DNA of 64,000 bases, from contig NZ_BMQP01000038.1 in NCBI RefSeq assembly GCF_014648175.1, positions 1 to 64,000 of the forward strand, written 5' to 3'. This document shows, in pieces, positions 16,759-27,121 of this stretch (positions within the stretch are counted from its first letter, which is position 1; the number at the start of each line of letters is the position of its first letter). The position numbers and the translations under genes were made by a program. The stretch comes from Planobispora rosea (GTDB lineage: Bacteria; Actinomycetota; Actinomycetes; Streptosporangiales; Streptosporangiaceae). Under the pieces are notes generated by a model. It worked only from the letters and a program-made list of their open reading frames with translations, did not search any database and was not told where the DNA came from.

Positions 16759-16776
16759 TCATGCACTGTCATGCAC
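16759..16776. promoter_or_regulatory. TCATGCAC direct repeat at 10-bp period
   Basis: TCATGCAC occurs at 16759-16766 and 16769-16776, one helical turn apart, 26 bp before the transposase-derived gene. ATGATGCAA also occurs at 16655 and at the gene start. A same-face arrangement suggests a binding site for the divergent LuxR-type regulator, but this is inferred only from position. Confidence 0.4.
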
Positions 16777-16801
16777 GTTCGGGGGCTAGCCAACGCGGGG
16801 A

Positions 16802-18076
16802 ATGATGCAAAGTCTCACTCCTGTTCCGAACGCTTCCGTTCCGAACACCTCCACTCCGCACACTTCCGTTCCTCACACTTCCCTTCCACACACTTCCCTT
16901 CCACACACTTCCGCTCCGCACACTTCCACTCCGATCTTCTCGGATCTCGTCAACGATCTTTGTGAAATCGCCTTCGCCTCCATGCTCCGCAGCGATCAGC
17001 GCCGCTGGGCGGAGATATACATCCGGGGTCTCCTTTCCGTGGACGGCAGGAAAACCATGCGGAAGATCGCGGGGCACGACGGGGGCACCATCGAGCAGAG
17101 CCTGCAGCAGTTCATCAGCAAATCGCCGTGGAAATGGGTTCCCGTCCGCCACGCGCTGGCCCGCCATCTCGACTACCTGCTGCGTCCGCAGGCGTGGATC
17201 GTGGAGCCGCTGGTCATCCCGAAGTCGGGCGCGCACTCCGTGGGAGTGGAGCGGCAGTTCGTCCCCCGCCTGGGCAAGGTCACGAACTGCCAGCAGAGCG
17301 TCGGGATCTGGCTGGCCTCCGAGCGGGTGAGCTGCCCGATCGACTGGCAGCTCGCCCTTCCCCCGCAGTGGACCAGCGAACCGGAGCAGCGCGATCGGGC
17401 GGCCATCCCCGGTCACGTCAGGTCTCTGACGCCGACCCAGTGCGCCGTCGACGCGATCGTCAACATCGCCGAGGAATGGGGGCTGCGCAGGCAACCGGTG
17501 GTCATGGAGGTCCACGAAACCGATCTGTTCACGGTGAGCCACGAACTGGCCTCCCGGAGCATCCCCTTCATCCTGCGGGTGAGCGGCTCGACCACGGTGC
17601 GGGCGGCCGGTCCCGAACCCGCTGCCGGCGGGGAACACTGGGTCTCCGCCCGCCACCTGCTCGAATCCCTCAAAAGCCAGCTGAACTCGCTCGGCTGGCC
17701 GGAGCGCAACCGCCCCTACAGTCAGGAACCGACGGCCCTGCTGGACACACGTGTCTGCCTTCCGCTGCCGCCGGGTTCCGCCGAGGGGCGATCCCGCCCT
17801 TTTGTCTTACTGGGCGCGTGGGTCGAGCGGGGCGGCGAATACTGGATCTCCAACATCGACCAGCTGCCGCCCGCGGCGCTGTTCCGCGCGGCCGGCCTGA
17901 CGCAGCGGGTCGCCAAGGATCTCACGGGCGTCTGCCGGCCGCTCGGCATCGGCGACTTCGAGGGACGTTCCTTCCGCGGCTGGCACCACCACGTCACCCT
18001 CGTCTCGGTCGCGCAGGCCATCACCATGATCGGGAAAATGCGCGGTCAGCCGGTCCGGGCCGTCCCGCCCCGATGA
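16802..18076 (+). CDS. IS701-family transposase-derived protein, catalytic residues lost
   Basis: This 424-residue protein keeps the IS701 DDE framework (RWAEIYIRGLLSVDGRKTMR, SVGVERQF..LGKVTNCQ, EGRSFRGWHHHVTLV near the C-terminus). The first catalytic Asp motif, normally DDTGFxKKG, reads VEPLVIPKSG (residues 134-143). The second, normally a DEAYG-like motif, reads MEVHETD (residues 235-241). The downstream Glu is kept. An open full-length frame with selective loss of two acidic residues indicates domestication rather than decay. Residues 8-42 are seven PHTS-like pentapeptides. No terminal inverted repeats were seen. A TTA codon at 17807 could make translation depend on bldA-type tRNA. An NTF2-like gene follows 15 bases on. 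Confidence 0.85.
   Translation: MMQSLTPVPNASVPNTSTPHTSVPHTSLPHTSLPHTSAPHTSTPIFSDLVNDLCEIAFASMLRSDQRRWAEIYIRGLLSVDGRKTMRKIAGHDGGTIEQSLQQFISKSPWKWVPVRHALARHLDYLLRPQAWIVEPLVIPKSGAHSVGVERQFVPRLGKVTNCQQSVGIWLASERVSCPIDWQLALPPQWTSEPEQRDRAAIPGHVRSLTPTQCAVDAIVNIAEEWGLRRQPVVMEVHETDLFTVSHELASRSIPFILRVSGSTTVRAAGPEPAAGGEHWVSARHLLESLKSQLNSLGWPERNRPYSQEPTALLDTRVCLPLPPGSAEGRSRPFVLLGAWVERGGEYWISNIDQLPPAALFRAAGLTQRVAKDLTGVCRPLGIGDFEGRSFRGWHHHVTLVSVAQAITMIGKMRGQPVRAVPPR
16823..16927 (+). repeat. 15-bp minisatellite encoding PHTS pentapeptides
   Basis: Seven consecutive 15-bp units such as TCCCTTCCACACACT encode xP(N/H)(A/T)S pentapeptides at the N-terminus of the transposase-derived protein. Two neighbouring units are identical, indicating recent slippage. 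The Ser/Thr/His/Pro-rich segment should be disordered. Confidence 0.85.
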
Positions 18077-18091
18077 GACAACGGAGTACCC

Positions 18092-18436
18092 ATGACCAGT
18101 TTGAACTTCTCCCGGCTCCACCCGGCTCTGGACCGGCAGCTCGCGGCTCTGGCGGCGCGTGATCTGGACGGGCTGCTCGCGAACTACAGCCCCGACGCCG
18201 TGGTCGTCCGTTTCGACCGGACCGCGGACGGCGAGGCCGAGATCCGGGAGATGTTCGCCGACTACATGGCGCTGGAACCCGAACTCGTCGAACTCGTCCA
18301 CTACGCGGAGACCGACGACGTCATCTTCTATCGGGCGGTGATGAGCCTGGCCGGGACGGCGTACTGCACCCTGGGGACTCTGGTGCTCAGGGAAGGCAGG
18401 ATCTGGCGGCAGACGGCGGCCGTCGAGACCGGCTGA
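18092..18436 (+). CDS. SnoaL/NTF2-like protein
   Basis: This 114-residue single-domain protein of the NTF2-like fold opens with a helix (LDRQLAALAARDLDGLLANY), then SPDAVVVRFD and a cone of beta strands ending GTLVLREGRIWRQTAAVE. GGAG precedes the ATG. It follows the transposase-derived gene by 15 bases and is probably in the same transcript. NTF2-like proteins are small-molecule-binding or isomerase domains; nothing here fixes a function. Confidence 0.85.
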   Translation: MTSLNFSRLHPALDRQLAALAARDLDGLLANYSPDAVVVRFDRTADGEAEIREMFADYMALEPELVELVHYAETDDVIFYRAVMSLAGTAYCTLGTLVLREGRIWRQTAAVETG

Positions 18437-18446
18437 GCGGCCGGGC

Positions 18447-19769
18447 TCACCGCCACCGCAGCAGGTCGCGGGAGTCGGCCAGGCTGACGCCCGGAGGAAT
18501 CCGGGCGTCAGCGGTGACGGTCAGTCGCGGGAAGACGTTGACTCCCCGCAGGCCGACCCCGGCGTGGACGTCGACCTCGTCACCGAGCGCGCAGAAGTCC
18601 GCGAGCGTGACGGGACGGTCCGGGGCCGATCTGATGCGGACCATCTCTCCGAGGAAGGCATCGGTGATCATCGCGCCGGGCCCGATGATGCTGTGGTCGC
18701 CGCACGAGACGCCGCGCAGGACACTGCCGGGCCCGATGTCGACGCCGTCGCCTATGTCGGAGTCGGCGAGCACAGTGCCGGGCCCGATCTCGACGGCCCT
18801 GCCGATCCGCACGTGCGGGCCGATCAGCACCGTGCCGTCGGACATCTTCTCCGCGAGGGTCTTGCCCGAGATCTCGTCCTTGAGGCAGAGGCTGCTCTCG
18901 TGGATGCGGACCCCCCCGGGGAAGATCTCGACCTCGGGTCCGTTCCGGTCGCTCAGCAGCGGATATCCGTCCCTGAGCACCTCGCGCAGGGTCTGGAGGT
19001 AGTCGCGGGGATTGCCGAGGTCGCCGAACTTGGTGATCGGGTGGGAGGTGACGCGGAACCCGCGCGAGACGAGCCACGGCAGCAGGTCGGTGCCCCAGTC
19101 GAGGCGGTTCCGGGCCGTGTCGCGCAGCGCCGGTTCCCTGGCCGCCGTCCGCAGCAGGTCGCAGTCGATCAGGTACATGCCCGCGTTGGTCTCCAGCCCG
19201 CCCGATGCCCGGTCGGCCAGTATCCCGGCGACGGCGGGAGTCGGCTTCTCCACGAAATTCGTGACCATGCCTCGCGTGTCGCGGCGCAGCACGCCGTACT
19301 TCCCCGCCGCCTCGGCGGGCGGGCGCGGCACCGTGGCGACGGTGACCGCGGCCCCCGCCTCCCGGTGCGCGCGCGCCATCGCGGCGAGGTCGAAGTCGAA
19401 GACGGAGTCGGTGGGGAAGACCAGCGCCGGCCCCGACAGGTCCCAGTGCTCCAGCGAGTGCAGCGTCGCCTGCCCGGAACCGGTGTTGTCGTGGTCGAAC
19501 CGGCTCCTGGAGTACTGGACCGCGACGCCGAGCCGCCGGCCGTCGCCCACCGTCGCCTGGATCTGGGACCGGTTCGCGTTCCCGTTCGCCGCCACGAAGA
19601 GCTCCCGCACCCCCTGACCGCGCAACGACTCCACGGCCCATTCGATGAGGGTACGGCCCGCTATCCGCAACACCGCCTTGCTCCGGACGCAGCCGGGCGC
19701 GCTCAGCGTCAGCGGCCTGGCCCGGAGCCCCTGGCCCCCGGCCAGGGCGATGGCGGGAATGCTCTTCAT
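18447..19769 (-). CDS. Nucleotide-sugar pyrophosphorylase with left-handed beta-helix tail
   Basis: This roughly 440-residue protein has an N-terminal nucleotidyltransferase domain (IALAGGQGLRARPLTLSAPG, then SKAVLRIAGRTLIEWAVESL, and a metal-site VFPTDSVFDFD) and hexapeptide-repeat beta-helix from about residue 290 (VLIGPHVRIGRAVEIGPGTV, then DIGPGSVLRGVSCGDHSIIG). It resembles mannose-1-phosphate guanylyltransferase or glucose-1-phosphate thymidylyltransferase-type enzymes, but the activation motif GGQGLRARPLT departs from GGxGTRLxPLT. GAGG five bases before the ATG favours this start over a GTG two codons upstream. It is the last gene of the 17-gene minus-strand array. Confidence 0.88.
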   Translation of the reverse strand: MKSIPAIALAGGQGLRARPLTLSAPGCVRSKAVLRIAGRTLIEWAVESLRGQGVRELFVAANGNANRSQIQATVGDGRRLGVAVQYSRSRFDHDNTGSGQATLHSLEHWDLSGPALVFPTDSVFDFDLAAMARAHREAGAAVTVATVPRPPAEAAGKYGVLRRDTRGMVTNFVEKPTPAVAGILADRASGGLETNAGMYLIDCDLLRTAAREPALRDTARNRLDWGTDLLPWLVSRGFRVTSHPITKFGDLGNPRDYLQTLREVLRDGYPLLSDRNGPEVEIFPGGVRIHESSLCLKDEISGKTLAEKMSDGTVLIGPHVRIGRAVEIGPGTVLADSDIGDGVDIGPGSVLRGVSCGDHSIIGPGAMITDAFLGEMVRIRSAPDRPVTLADFCALGDEVDVHAGVGLRGVNVFPRLTVTADARIPPGVSLADSRDLLRWR

Positions 19770-19785
19770 CTCCACCTCGGTGACA

Positions 19786-20529
19786 TCAGTCGGCGGAACC
19801 GACGATCAGTGAGACGATCTGGTGGTAGCCCGCGATCAGCCGGTGTTCCGGTCGGTCCGCGCCGGTGATCTCCACCGGCGCCGGGGAGTAGGGAAGAACC
19901 ACGCTCACCGGCACGCCGTACACGAGCTCCGCGTGCCTGAGCATCTCGTCCGGTACGGCGCCGCCGGGCGCCATGTTCATCACCAGGACGGGGTCCGGGC
20001 AGCCCAGCCGGGCGGCGAGCGAGAGGGTCTCCTCCGCGCAGGCCAGGTCGAGGCGGTCGGGCCTGGTGAGGACGAGCAGCTTGTCACAGCTCGCCAGGGC
20101 CGTCACGGTCTCGTTGCTGATCCCCGAATGGGTGTCCAGGAGCAGCACGTCGAGGTCGAGGGAGGCGATGAGCCTGTCGAATCCCTCGCCCAGCAGCCCG
20201 ACGTCGTACCCCTTGGCCAGCACCTCACCGATGCGGGCGGCGTCGGTGAGCGCGGGGATCAGGAAGAGCGCCGACACGTCGTCCCCCGATCCCGGCAGGT
20301 GGTAGGCGGCGTCCTCTATCTCGCACCGGCCCACCAGGTAGTCGGCCAGCGAGAACCGGGAGCCGTAGTCCGGGATGTCGAACAGGATGGCCGTCGAGGG
20401 CGACTGGATGTCCATGTCGACGAGGGCCACCCGGCGGCCGGCGACGGCCATGAGCAGCGCCATGTTCGCTATCGTCGTGGACTTCCCGGTGCCGCCCCGG
20501 AAGGAGTGGATCGTGATCACCTCCGTCAT
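19786..20529 (-). CDS. MinD/ParA-like ATPase
   Basis: This 247-residue P-loop ATPase of the MinD/FleN group has the deviant Walker A SFRGGTGKSTTIANMA (Arg where Lys is usual), then VALVDMDIQSPS (A') and DVLLLDTHSGIS (Walker B). Such proteins dimerise on ATP and position or switch partners. Its ATG overlaps the SpoIIE-type phosphatase stop by four bases, so it is made together with the partner-switching proteins. MinD-like ATPases with SpoIIE/STAS proteins recur in actinobacteria, but a defined role is not known to me. Confidence 0.88.
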   Translation of the reverse strand: MTEVITIHSFRGGTGKSTTIANMALLMAVAGRRVALVDMDIQSPSTAILFDIPDYGSRFSLADYLVGRCEIEDAAYHLPGSGDDVSALFLIPALTDAARIGEVLAKGYDVGLLGEGFDRLIASLDLDVLLLDTHSGISNETVTALASCDKLLVLTRPDRLDLACAEETLSLAARLGCPDPVLVMNMAPGGAVPDEMLRHAELVYGVPVSVVLPYSPAPVEITGADRPEHRLIAGYHQIVSLIVGSAD

Positions 20530-21722
20530 TCCTCCTCCCGCCGGTGGACCGCCATCATCGTGATGTCGTCGGACTGCTCGGCCTTGCCGACGTATCCGCG
20601 GACCGAGGTCTCGACCCGGTCCAGGAGCCTCGTCGCCGACGCCGCCGGTTCCCGCAGCAGGGCGAGGAGCCGTTCCTCGCCGAAGAACTCCCCCGCGCCG
20701 TTGCGCGCCTCGGTCACGCCGTCGGTGTAGACGAACAGGGTGTCGCCGACGTCGATCGCGACGGACCCGAGTGAGAAGTCGCAGTCGGGCACGACGCCCA
20801 CGGCCGGTCCCGTGGGTTCGAGGAACCTGAACGGCTCGCCCGATCCGCTGATCACGACCGGTGGATTGTGCCCCCCGTTGATGTAGATGAGACTCCCGGT
20901 GACCGGGTCCAGGACGCAGAAGAACATCGTGGCGAAATAGCCCTGCCGCATGTGGTTGCGGGTGAGGTAGCCGTTGGTGCCGGTGACCGCGTTCATCAGC
21001 GGCGTCGCGCCGACCACGGGGATCACCCGGCCGTCGCCGGCCATGGCGGCCTGGTCGACGATCAGGCTCTGCAGACCGCTGTGCTCGGCCGTGTGCCGGA
21101 GCAGGCTGCGGATCAGCGCCATGAAGAGAGCCGCGCCCACGCCCTTGTCGCAGACGTCGGCGACGACCAGCGCCAGCCGTCGCCTGTTGACCAGCTCGAA
21201 CACGTCGTAGAAGTCGCCCGCGACCTTCCGCGCCGGGTCGAAGCGCACATCGAGGTCCCATCCCGGCCTGGTGGGGAGCGTCTCGGGGAGGAACCCCCGC
21301 TGGATCTCCCTGCCGATCTGCAGTTCGCGCTCGTAGCCCAGCAGGTCCGCGCGGGCCTCGGCCCTGGCCCGCTCCAGGCAGGTGCCCATCCGGGCACCGA
21401 CCAGGACCGGGAGGAAGGGCGGGACGATGTAGTCGAGTCCTCCTCTGACGTGCGGTTCCAGGGTGTCGAAGTCGTCGTCGGCGAAGACCGCGACGACGTG
21501 CGGCACTCCTTCGAACCGTCCGCCGACCGCCTTGATCGTCTGCGGGGAGAGCGCCGACGACGCCAGGAGGATGTCGCCGCGCGGTGCCCGGCCGGCGGCC
21601 GGGTCGAGTATCTGGCCCGACGTCCAGGTCTCCACCGTCATGTCCAGCGCCTGCAGAGCTCGCAGCAGCTCCCGAGGCACGGTACCCGGCCTCTTGACGA
21701 CGAGCACGGCGCTCTTCACCAT
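20526..21722 (-). CDS. SpoIIE/RsbU-type PP2C phosphatase with receiver-like N-terminus
   Basis: This 398-residue protein has a C-terminal PP2C domain of the SpoIIE type: RKVAGDFYDVFEL, LVVADVCDKGVGAALFMA, YINGGHNPPVV, FVYTDGVTEARN and SDDITMMAVH hold the metal-binding Asp residues. A linker helix EREQL-like (YERELQIGREIQRGFLPETL) precedes it, as in RsbU-like proteins. The first 120 residues look like a receiver fold, but the acceptor position reads LLASSALSP, without Asp, so it is probably a pseudo-receiver. It should dephosphorylate the neighbouring STAS proteins. It overlaps the anti-sigma-type kinase gene by seven bases. Confidence 0.9.
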   Translation of the reverse strand: MVKSAVLVVKRPGTVPRELLRALQALDMTVETWTSGQILDPAAGRAPRGDILLASSALSPQTIKAVGGRFEGVPHVVAVFADDDFDTLEPHVRGGLDYIVPPFLPVLVGARMGTCLERARAEARADLLGYERELQIGREIQRGFLPETLPTRPGWDLDVRFDPARKVAGDFYDVFELVNRRRLALVVADVCDKGVGAALFMALIRSLLRHTAEHSGLQSLIVDQAAMAGDGRVIPVVGATPLMNAVTGTNGYLTRNHMRQGYFATMFFCVLDPVTGSLIYINGGHNPPVVISGSGEPFRFLEPTGPAVGVVPDCDFSLGSVAIDVGDTLFVYTDGVTEARNGAGEFFGEERLLALLREPAASATRLLDRVETSVRGYVGKAEQSDDITMMAVHRREEE

Positions 21723-22159
21723 TCTGCTTTCACGTGTCGGTGGACCATGAGCGTGCTGGTGTTGACGCCGTCCACGAACATGTACGCGAAGTCGTCGAGA
21801 GCCCGCAGCGCCAGGAAGATCCCGAGCCCGCCGATCCGGCGTTCCGCCGGCGGGACGTCGAGCTCCGGGTCCGACAGTCCCCGCCGCGGGTCGAAGGGCG
21901 GCGCGTCGTCCTCCAGGCGGACCCAGACCGACTCCCCGCTCGTCCCGCAGCAGACCGCGAACTCACCCCCGCGTCCGGCGTATCCGTGGACGATGATGTT
22001 GGTGGCGAGTTCGTCGGTCGCCAGGCGCAGCCGGTACGTCGCCTCCTTCGGTAGCCGCGCCCTCCTGGCGAGCGAGAGGACGTGGTCGGCCAGCTGCTCC
22101 AGCGACGGCAGCGCGGCGGGCAGCCGGAGGCGGCAACGTAGCGGACTCATCGGCCTCAC
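21716..22159 (-). CDS. Anti-sigma-type serine kinase (RsbW-like HATPase)
   Basis: This 147-residue GHKL ATPase has the N box ATDELATNIIVHGYAG, a G1-like LEDDAPPFDPRRG and G2 ERRIGGLGIFLALRALDDF, the standard RsbW/SpoIIAB layout. Such kinases bind a sigma factor or phosphorylate a STAS antagonist on serine. A GTGA overlap with the upstream STAS gene suggests coupled translation; an ATG three codons later is an alternative. Its STAS, phosphatase and MinD neighbours complete a partner-switching set. No sigma factor gene adjoins it, so the target is unknown. Confidence 0.9.
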   Translation of the reverse strand: MRPMSPLRCRLRLPAALPSLEQLADHVLSLARRARLPKEATYRLRLATDELATNIIVHGYAGRGGEFAVCCGTSGESVWVRLEDDAPPFDPRRGLSDPELDVPPAERRIGGLGIFLALRALDDFAYMFVDGVNTSTLMVHRHVKAEW

Positions 22160-22439
22160 CCGTCGACGAGGACGAGATTCCGGTCCAGTCCGGTCAGCCG
22201 GATGATCCGGGCGACCGACTCGGCGGCCCCGGCGATGGTGATGCGCACGTCCTCCCCCAGCTTCTGCTGCGCGAACATCAGCGAGCGCAGTCCGGCGCTC
22301 GACATGTAGGTCAGGTTCCGCATCTGGATGACGATGCTCGTGACCCTCCCGGCCGCGGCCTGCTCGATCGTGTCGTGGAAGGCGTAGGCGGTCGACGCGT
22401 CCAGCTCGCCGGTCAGCTCGATGTCGGCGACGCCGCCGT

Positions 22440-22467
<28 letters not shown>
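22156..22467 (-). CDS. STAS-domain anti-sigma antagonist
   Basis: This 103-residue single STAS domain reads ADIELTGELDASTAYAFHDT, then IVIQMRNLTYMSSAGLRSLM, with the phosphorylatable serine in MSSAG. It is an antagonist of the RsbV/SpoIIAA kind. AAAAGGAG stands before the ATG. It overlaps the end of glgX by 28 bases, an unusually long same-strand overlap. Together with the following kinase and phosphatase it forms a full switch. Confidence 0.92.
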
Positions 22468-24574
<2,107 letters not shown>

Positions 24575-24578
<4 letters not shown>

Positions 24579-24886
24579 CGGTGAACACCCTCGGCGATCT
24601 CGAAGAAGTCCAGGAAACCGGTGGCCGCCATCACGAACCTGACCTCGTCCGCGACCCCCGTGATGGCCATCCTGGTGTCCTGCTCACGCGCCTGCCGGTG
24701 CAGCAGGAGCAGGGCGCGCAGCCCGGAGCTCGACACGTAGGAGACCGAACTCAGATCGATCAGCATCTGGCCGCCCGGGACGAGCACGGCGAACAGCTGG
24801 TGGGCGGAACCACTGTCGATCTCTCCGACCAGGATCGCGGTGGTCGCGTCTCCGACGCGGCCCAGGGACATCTCGAAGCTGCTCAT
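24575..24886 (-). CDS. Second STAS-domain anti-sigma antagonist
   Basis: This 103-residue STAS protein reads AILVGEIDSGSAHQLFAVLV, then LIDLSSVSYVSSSGLRALLL, keeping the phosphorylatable serine in SSSGL. It overlaps both the epimerase stop and the glgX start by four bases. It differs clearly from the other STAS protein in the array, so two antagonists may feed one kinase. Confidence 0.92.
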
Positions 24887-26709
24887 GACGCCTGCTCCGG
24901 GGTGAGCCGGACGCGGACCTTCACCTGGCGCGGCGTCTCGGGAAGCCGGACGGTCAGCGCCTGGGCGTCGTAGTCGTCGTGGGGGGAGCCGTCGATCTCC
25001 ACCTCGGTGATCCGCACCCGGCCGGCGGGGAGCAGGTCGGGCGCCACCCGCAGGACGCGGCCGGGGAAACCGTCGGGGTGGGGCTTGAACCAGAAGTCCA
25101 TCGGGCGCCCGCTGATGAGCAGGTTGTTGTAGACGGCTCCCAGGTAGCACAGCTCGGCCGAGTGGTACATGCTCATCGAGTGGCTGCCCTTGAGCCGCTC
25201 GGTGCCGAGCAGGTACGGCAGGCCGCTGGCCAGCACGTTGAAGTAGACCGCGCCCTCGTCGTGGTCGAGGAAGAAGGCGTTGTAGAAGGCCTCCGCCCGG
25301 CGCGCGTCCCGCAGGAAGTCCTCCCGGCCGGTGAGCCCGTGCAGGATGAGGTAGGCCAGGATGGCCTGCTCCTGCTGCCACCACGCCTTGCGGTCGTGCC
25401 AGGCGAAGTGGTGGGCCTCCTGGCCGGCGTCCTTGACCCGTTCCACGACGTCGTACCACCCGCCGCGCTGCCGGTCGCTGCCGACCGCGGGCATGGTGTC
25501 GCCGATGGCGGTGGCCAGGCCGAGGTAGGAGTCCTTGGGGCGGAGGGTGTGCATCCGCATCAGGTTCCAGGCGATCTTGAGGTTGTGCCCGACGACGGCC
25601 CGGTTCTGCTGCCAGCCGTGGGTGGTGTCGTGCGACCAGTCCCGGTGGAAGCGCTCCTGCACGAACGGGCTGTGCGTGTCGTCGGGGAAGCGCTCGACGA
25701 TGGTGTCGAAGGTGTACTCCAGCATGTCGGCGTAGCGCCGGTCCCCGGTGGCCAGATAGAGGTTGATCAGGTACGCGGGCGCGTGGTCGCCGACGGAGTT
25801 CCAGTTCTTGCGCTCCCGGTTCTCCCCCAGGGACTCGTGGTCGGGGCTCATCAGGATGGGGTCGACGTGTGAGAAGTAGCCGCCCTGCTCCCGGTCGAGG
25901 AAGAACCTGTCGAACAGCCGGACGGTGGCGTCCGCGTCCCGCCGGATGCGCGGGTCGCCGGTGATCCGGTAGGTCTGCACGGGCCCGGCGAGCGCGTAGA
26001 TCTGCTCGTACATCGGGATCGCGTGGTAGTCGTCGCCGAACTCGGAGGTGAACAGCTTCTTCTCGGTGTCGCCGTTGACGCTCAGGCCGTGGTACCAGTA
26101 GATGACGTCCTCGTCGTGGTCGACGAAGCGCATGTGCTCGCGCAGATACTCCGTCCCCTGCTCGGCGACCTCCAGGTAGGTCTCGTCGCCGGTCAGCAGG
26201 AAGGCGCTGGCCATGCCGTACACCAGCCGGGAGATCGTGTCGGTCTCCTGCACGTGGCTGGTGGTCTTCTCACCGCCCAGGCGGATCTCGGTGCGGTAGC
26301 CGGCGAAGTCCACCGGCCCCTCGCCGAACTGCGCCTGCCGGTAGAAACCGGCTATCTTCTCAAGCTGGTCGACCCACCAGTTCTTCTCCTCGAACCGGAA
26401 CTCGGCGGCCTTGCCGTCCATGAAGATCAGGCGTTTGGCCTCGAACCGCGGCGGGCTGCCCTCGGGATAGAAGACACCGTAGACGAACAGGAAGCGACCG
26501 GCCTCCAGCATGTCGTCGATGTGCCCGCTGGCGTCGACGTACGGCTCCTGCAGATTGCGCAGCAGTTCGGCGCTCGGGTCGCCGGCGAGGGAGATCTCGA
26601 ACTCCCGGCCGTCGGCCGTGACCAGGCCGAAGGCCCGGCCCACCGGGTCGTGACGCGAGACGGTGCCCGCGATGGTGTCGGAGAAGGTGAAACTCATAAC
26701 GTCAGACAT
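24883..26709 (-). CDS. AGE-family epimerase/isomerase with an N-terminal extension
   Basis: This roughly 608-residue protein has its last 450 residues forming an (alpha/alpha)6 barrel of the N-acylglucosamine/cellobiose 2-epimerase family (DTTHGWQQNRAVVGHNLKIA, WHDRKAWWQQEQAILAYLIL). About 120 N-terminal residues (FTFSDTIAGTVSRHDPVGRA onwards) have no match I recognise. The cellobiose-2-epimerase motif GHxxExxW reads GHNLKIAW, so the usual Glu is Lys and catalysis may differ. The start ATG overlaps the VOC gene end by eight bases; a GTG five codons upstream is possible. The substrate is unknown but is probably a sugar. Confidence 0.85.
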   Translation of the reverse strand: MSDVMSFTFSDTIAGTVSRHDPVGRAFGLVTADGREFEISLAGDPSAELLRNLQEPYVDASGHIDDMLEAGRFLFVYGVFYPEGSPPRFEAKRLIFMDGKAAEFRFEEKNWWVDQLEKIAGFYRQAQFGEGPVDFAGYRTEIRLGGEKTTSHVQETDTISRLVYGMASAFLLTGDETYLEVAEQGTEYLREHMRFVDHDEDVIYWYHGLSVNGDTEKKLFTSEFGDDYHAIPMYEQIYALAGPVQTYRITGDPRIRRDADATVRLFDRFFLDREQGGYFSHVDPILMSPDHESLGENRERKNWNSVGDHAPAYLINLYLATGDRRYADMLEYTFDTIVERFPDDTHSPFVQERFHRDWSHDTTHGWQQNRAVVGHNLKIAWNLMRMHTLRPKDSYLGLATAIGDTMPAVGSDRQRGGWYDVVERVKDAGQEAHHFAWHDRKAWWQQEQAILAYLILHGLTGREDFLRDARRAEAFYNAFFLDHDEGAVYFNVLASGLPYLLGTERLKGSHSMSMYHSAELCYLGAVYNNLLISGRPMDFWFKPHPDGFPGRVLRVAPDLLPAGRVRITEVEIDGSPHDDYDAQALTVRLPETPRQVKVRVRLTPEQAS

Positions 26710-27121
26710 GGTCGTGCCCTTCACGTTCCTGGTCGCGGTAGCCCTGGCTGACCTCGACGACGACCCCGTCCGGGTCCCTGATCCAGACGGTGCGCCAGCC
26801 CTCGATCGCCTCGTCGAAGCCGAGCGGGCCGAGTGTCACCTCCGCCGCGTCCCCCATCGTGCGCAGGAACGCCCCGACGTCGTCGGTCTGGAAGGCGAGG
26901 TGACGGATGGTGCCGGGTTCCGGCGGCCCGTCTCCCCGGGCGGCGCCGGTACGGCCGCCGACCGGGAACAGCTCCAGGTAGGCGTCGTCCCTCCGCAGGA
27001 AGACGATCTCCCCGTTGTCGATCGGCACCGCCCTGGCCCGGCGGAAGCCGAACCAGCGGGTGTAGAACTCCTCGGTCCGTACCTGGTCCGCGCAGTTGAG
27101 ACCCACGTGCGACCACCTCAT
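26702..27121 (-). CDS. VOC (glyoxalase/dioxygenase) family protein
   Basis: This 139-residue protein is made of two beta-alpha-beta-beta-beta modules. Candidate metal ligands are His in WSHVGLNC, Glu in AYLELFPV, His in IRHLAFQT and Glu in VVVEVSQGY, a complete set. The family includes glyoxalases, extradiol dioxygenases and epimerases. It overlaps the DJ-1 gene by four bases and the epimerase gene by eight. The substrate probably belongs to the pathway run by the nearby oxidoreductase and NTF2-like proteins. Confidence 0.9.
   Translation of the reverse strand: MRWSHVGLNCADQVRTEEFYTRWFGFRRARAVPIDNGEIVFLRRDDAYLELFPVGGRTGAARGDGPPEPGTIRHLAFQTDDVGAFLRTMGDAAEVTLGPLGFDEAIEGWRTVWIRDPDGVVVEVSQGYRDQEREGHDHV

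Noticed and set aside
16823..16927. Short tandem repeats as a possible CRISPR array
   Set aside because: Units are 15 bp with no spacers, stay in frame and encode a pentapeptide repeat at the N-terminus of a real gene.
18483..18512. Perfect 13-bp stem with a four-base loop as terminator of the NTF2-like gene at 18.1 kb
   Set aside because: It lies inside the coding end of the nucleotide-sugar pyrophosphorylase gene and has no T-run. It may still slow read-through, but I cannot support calling it.
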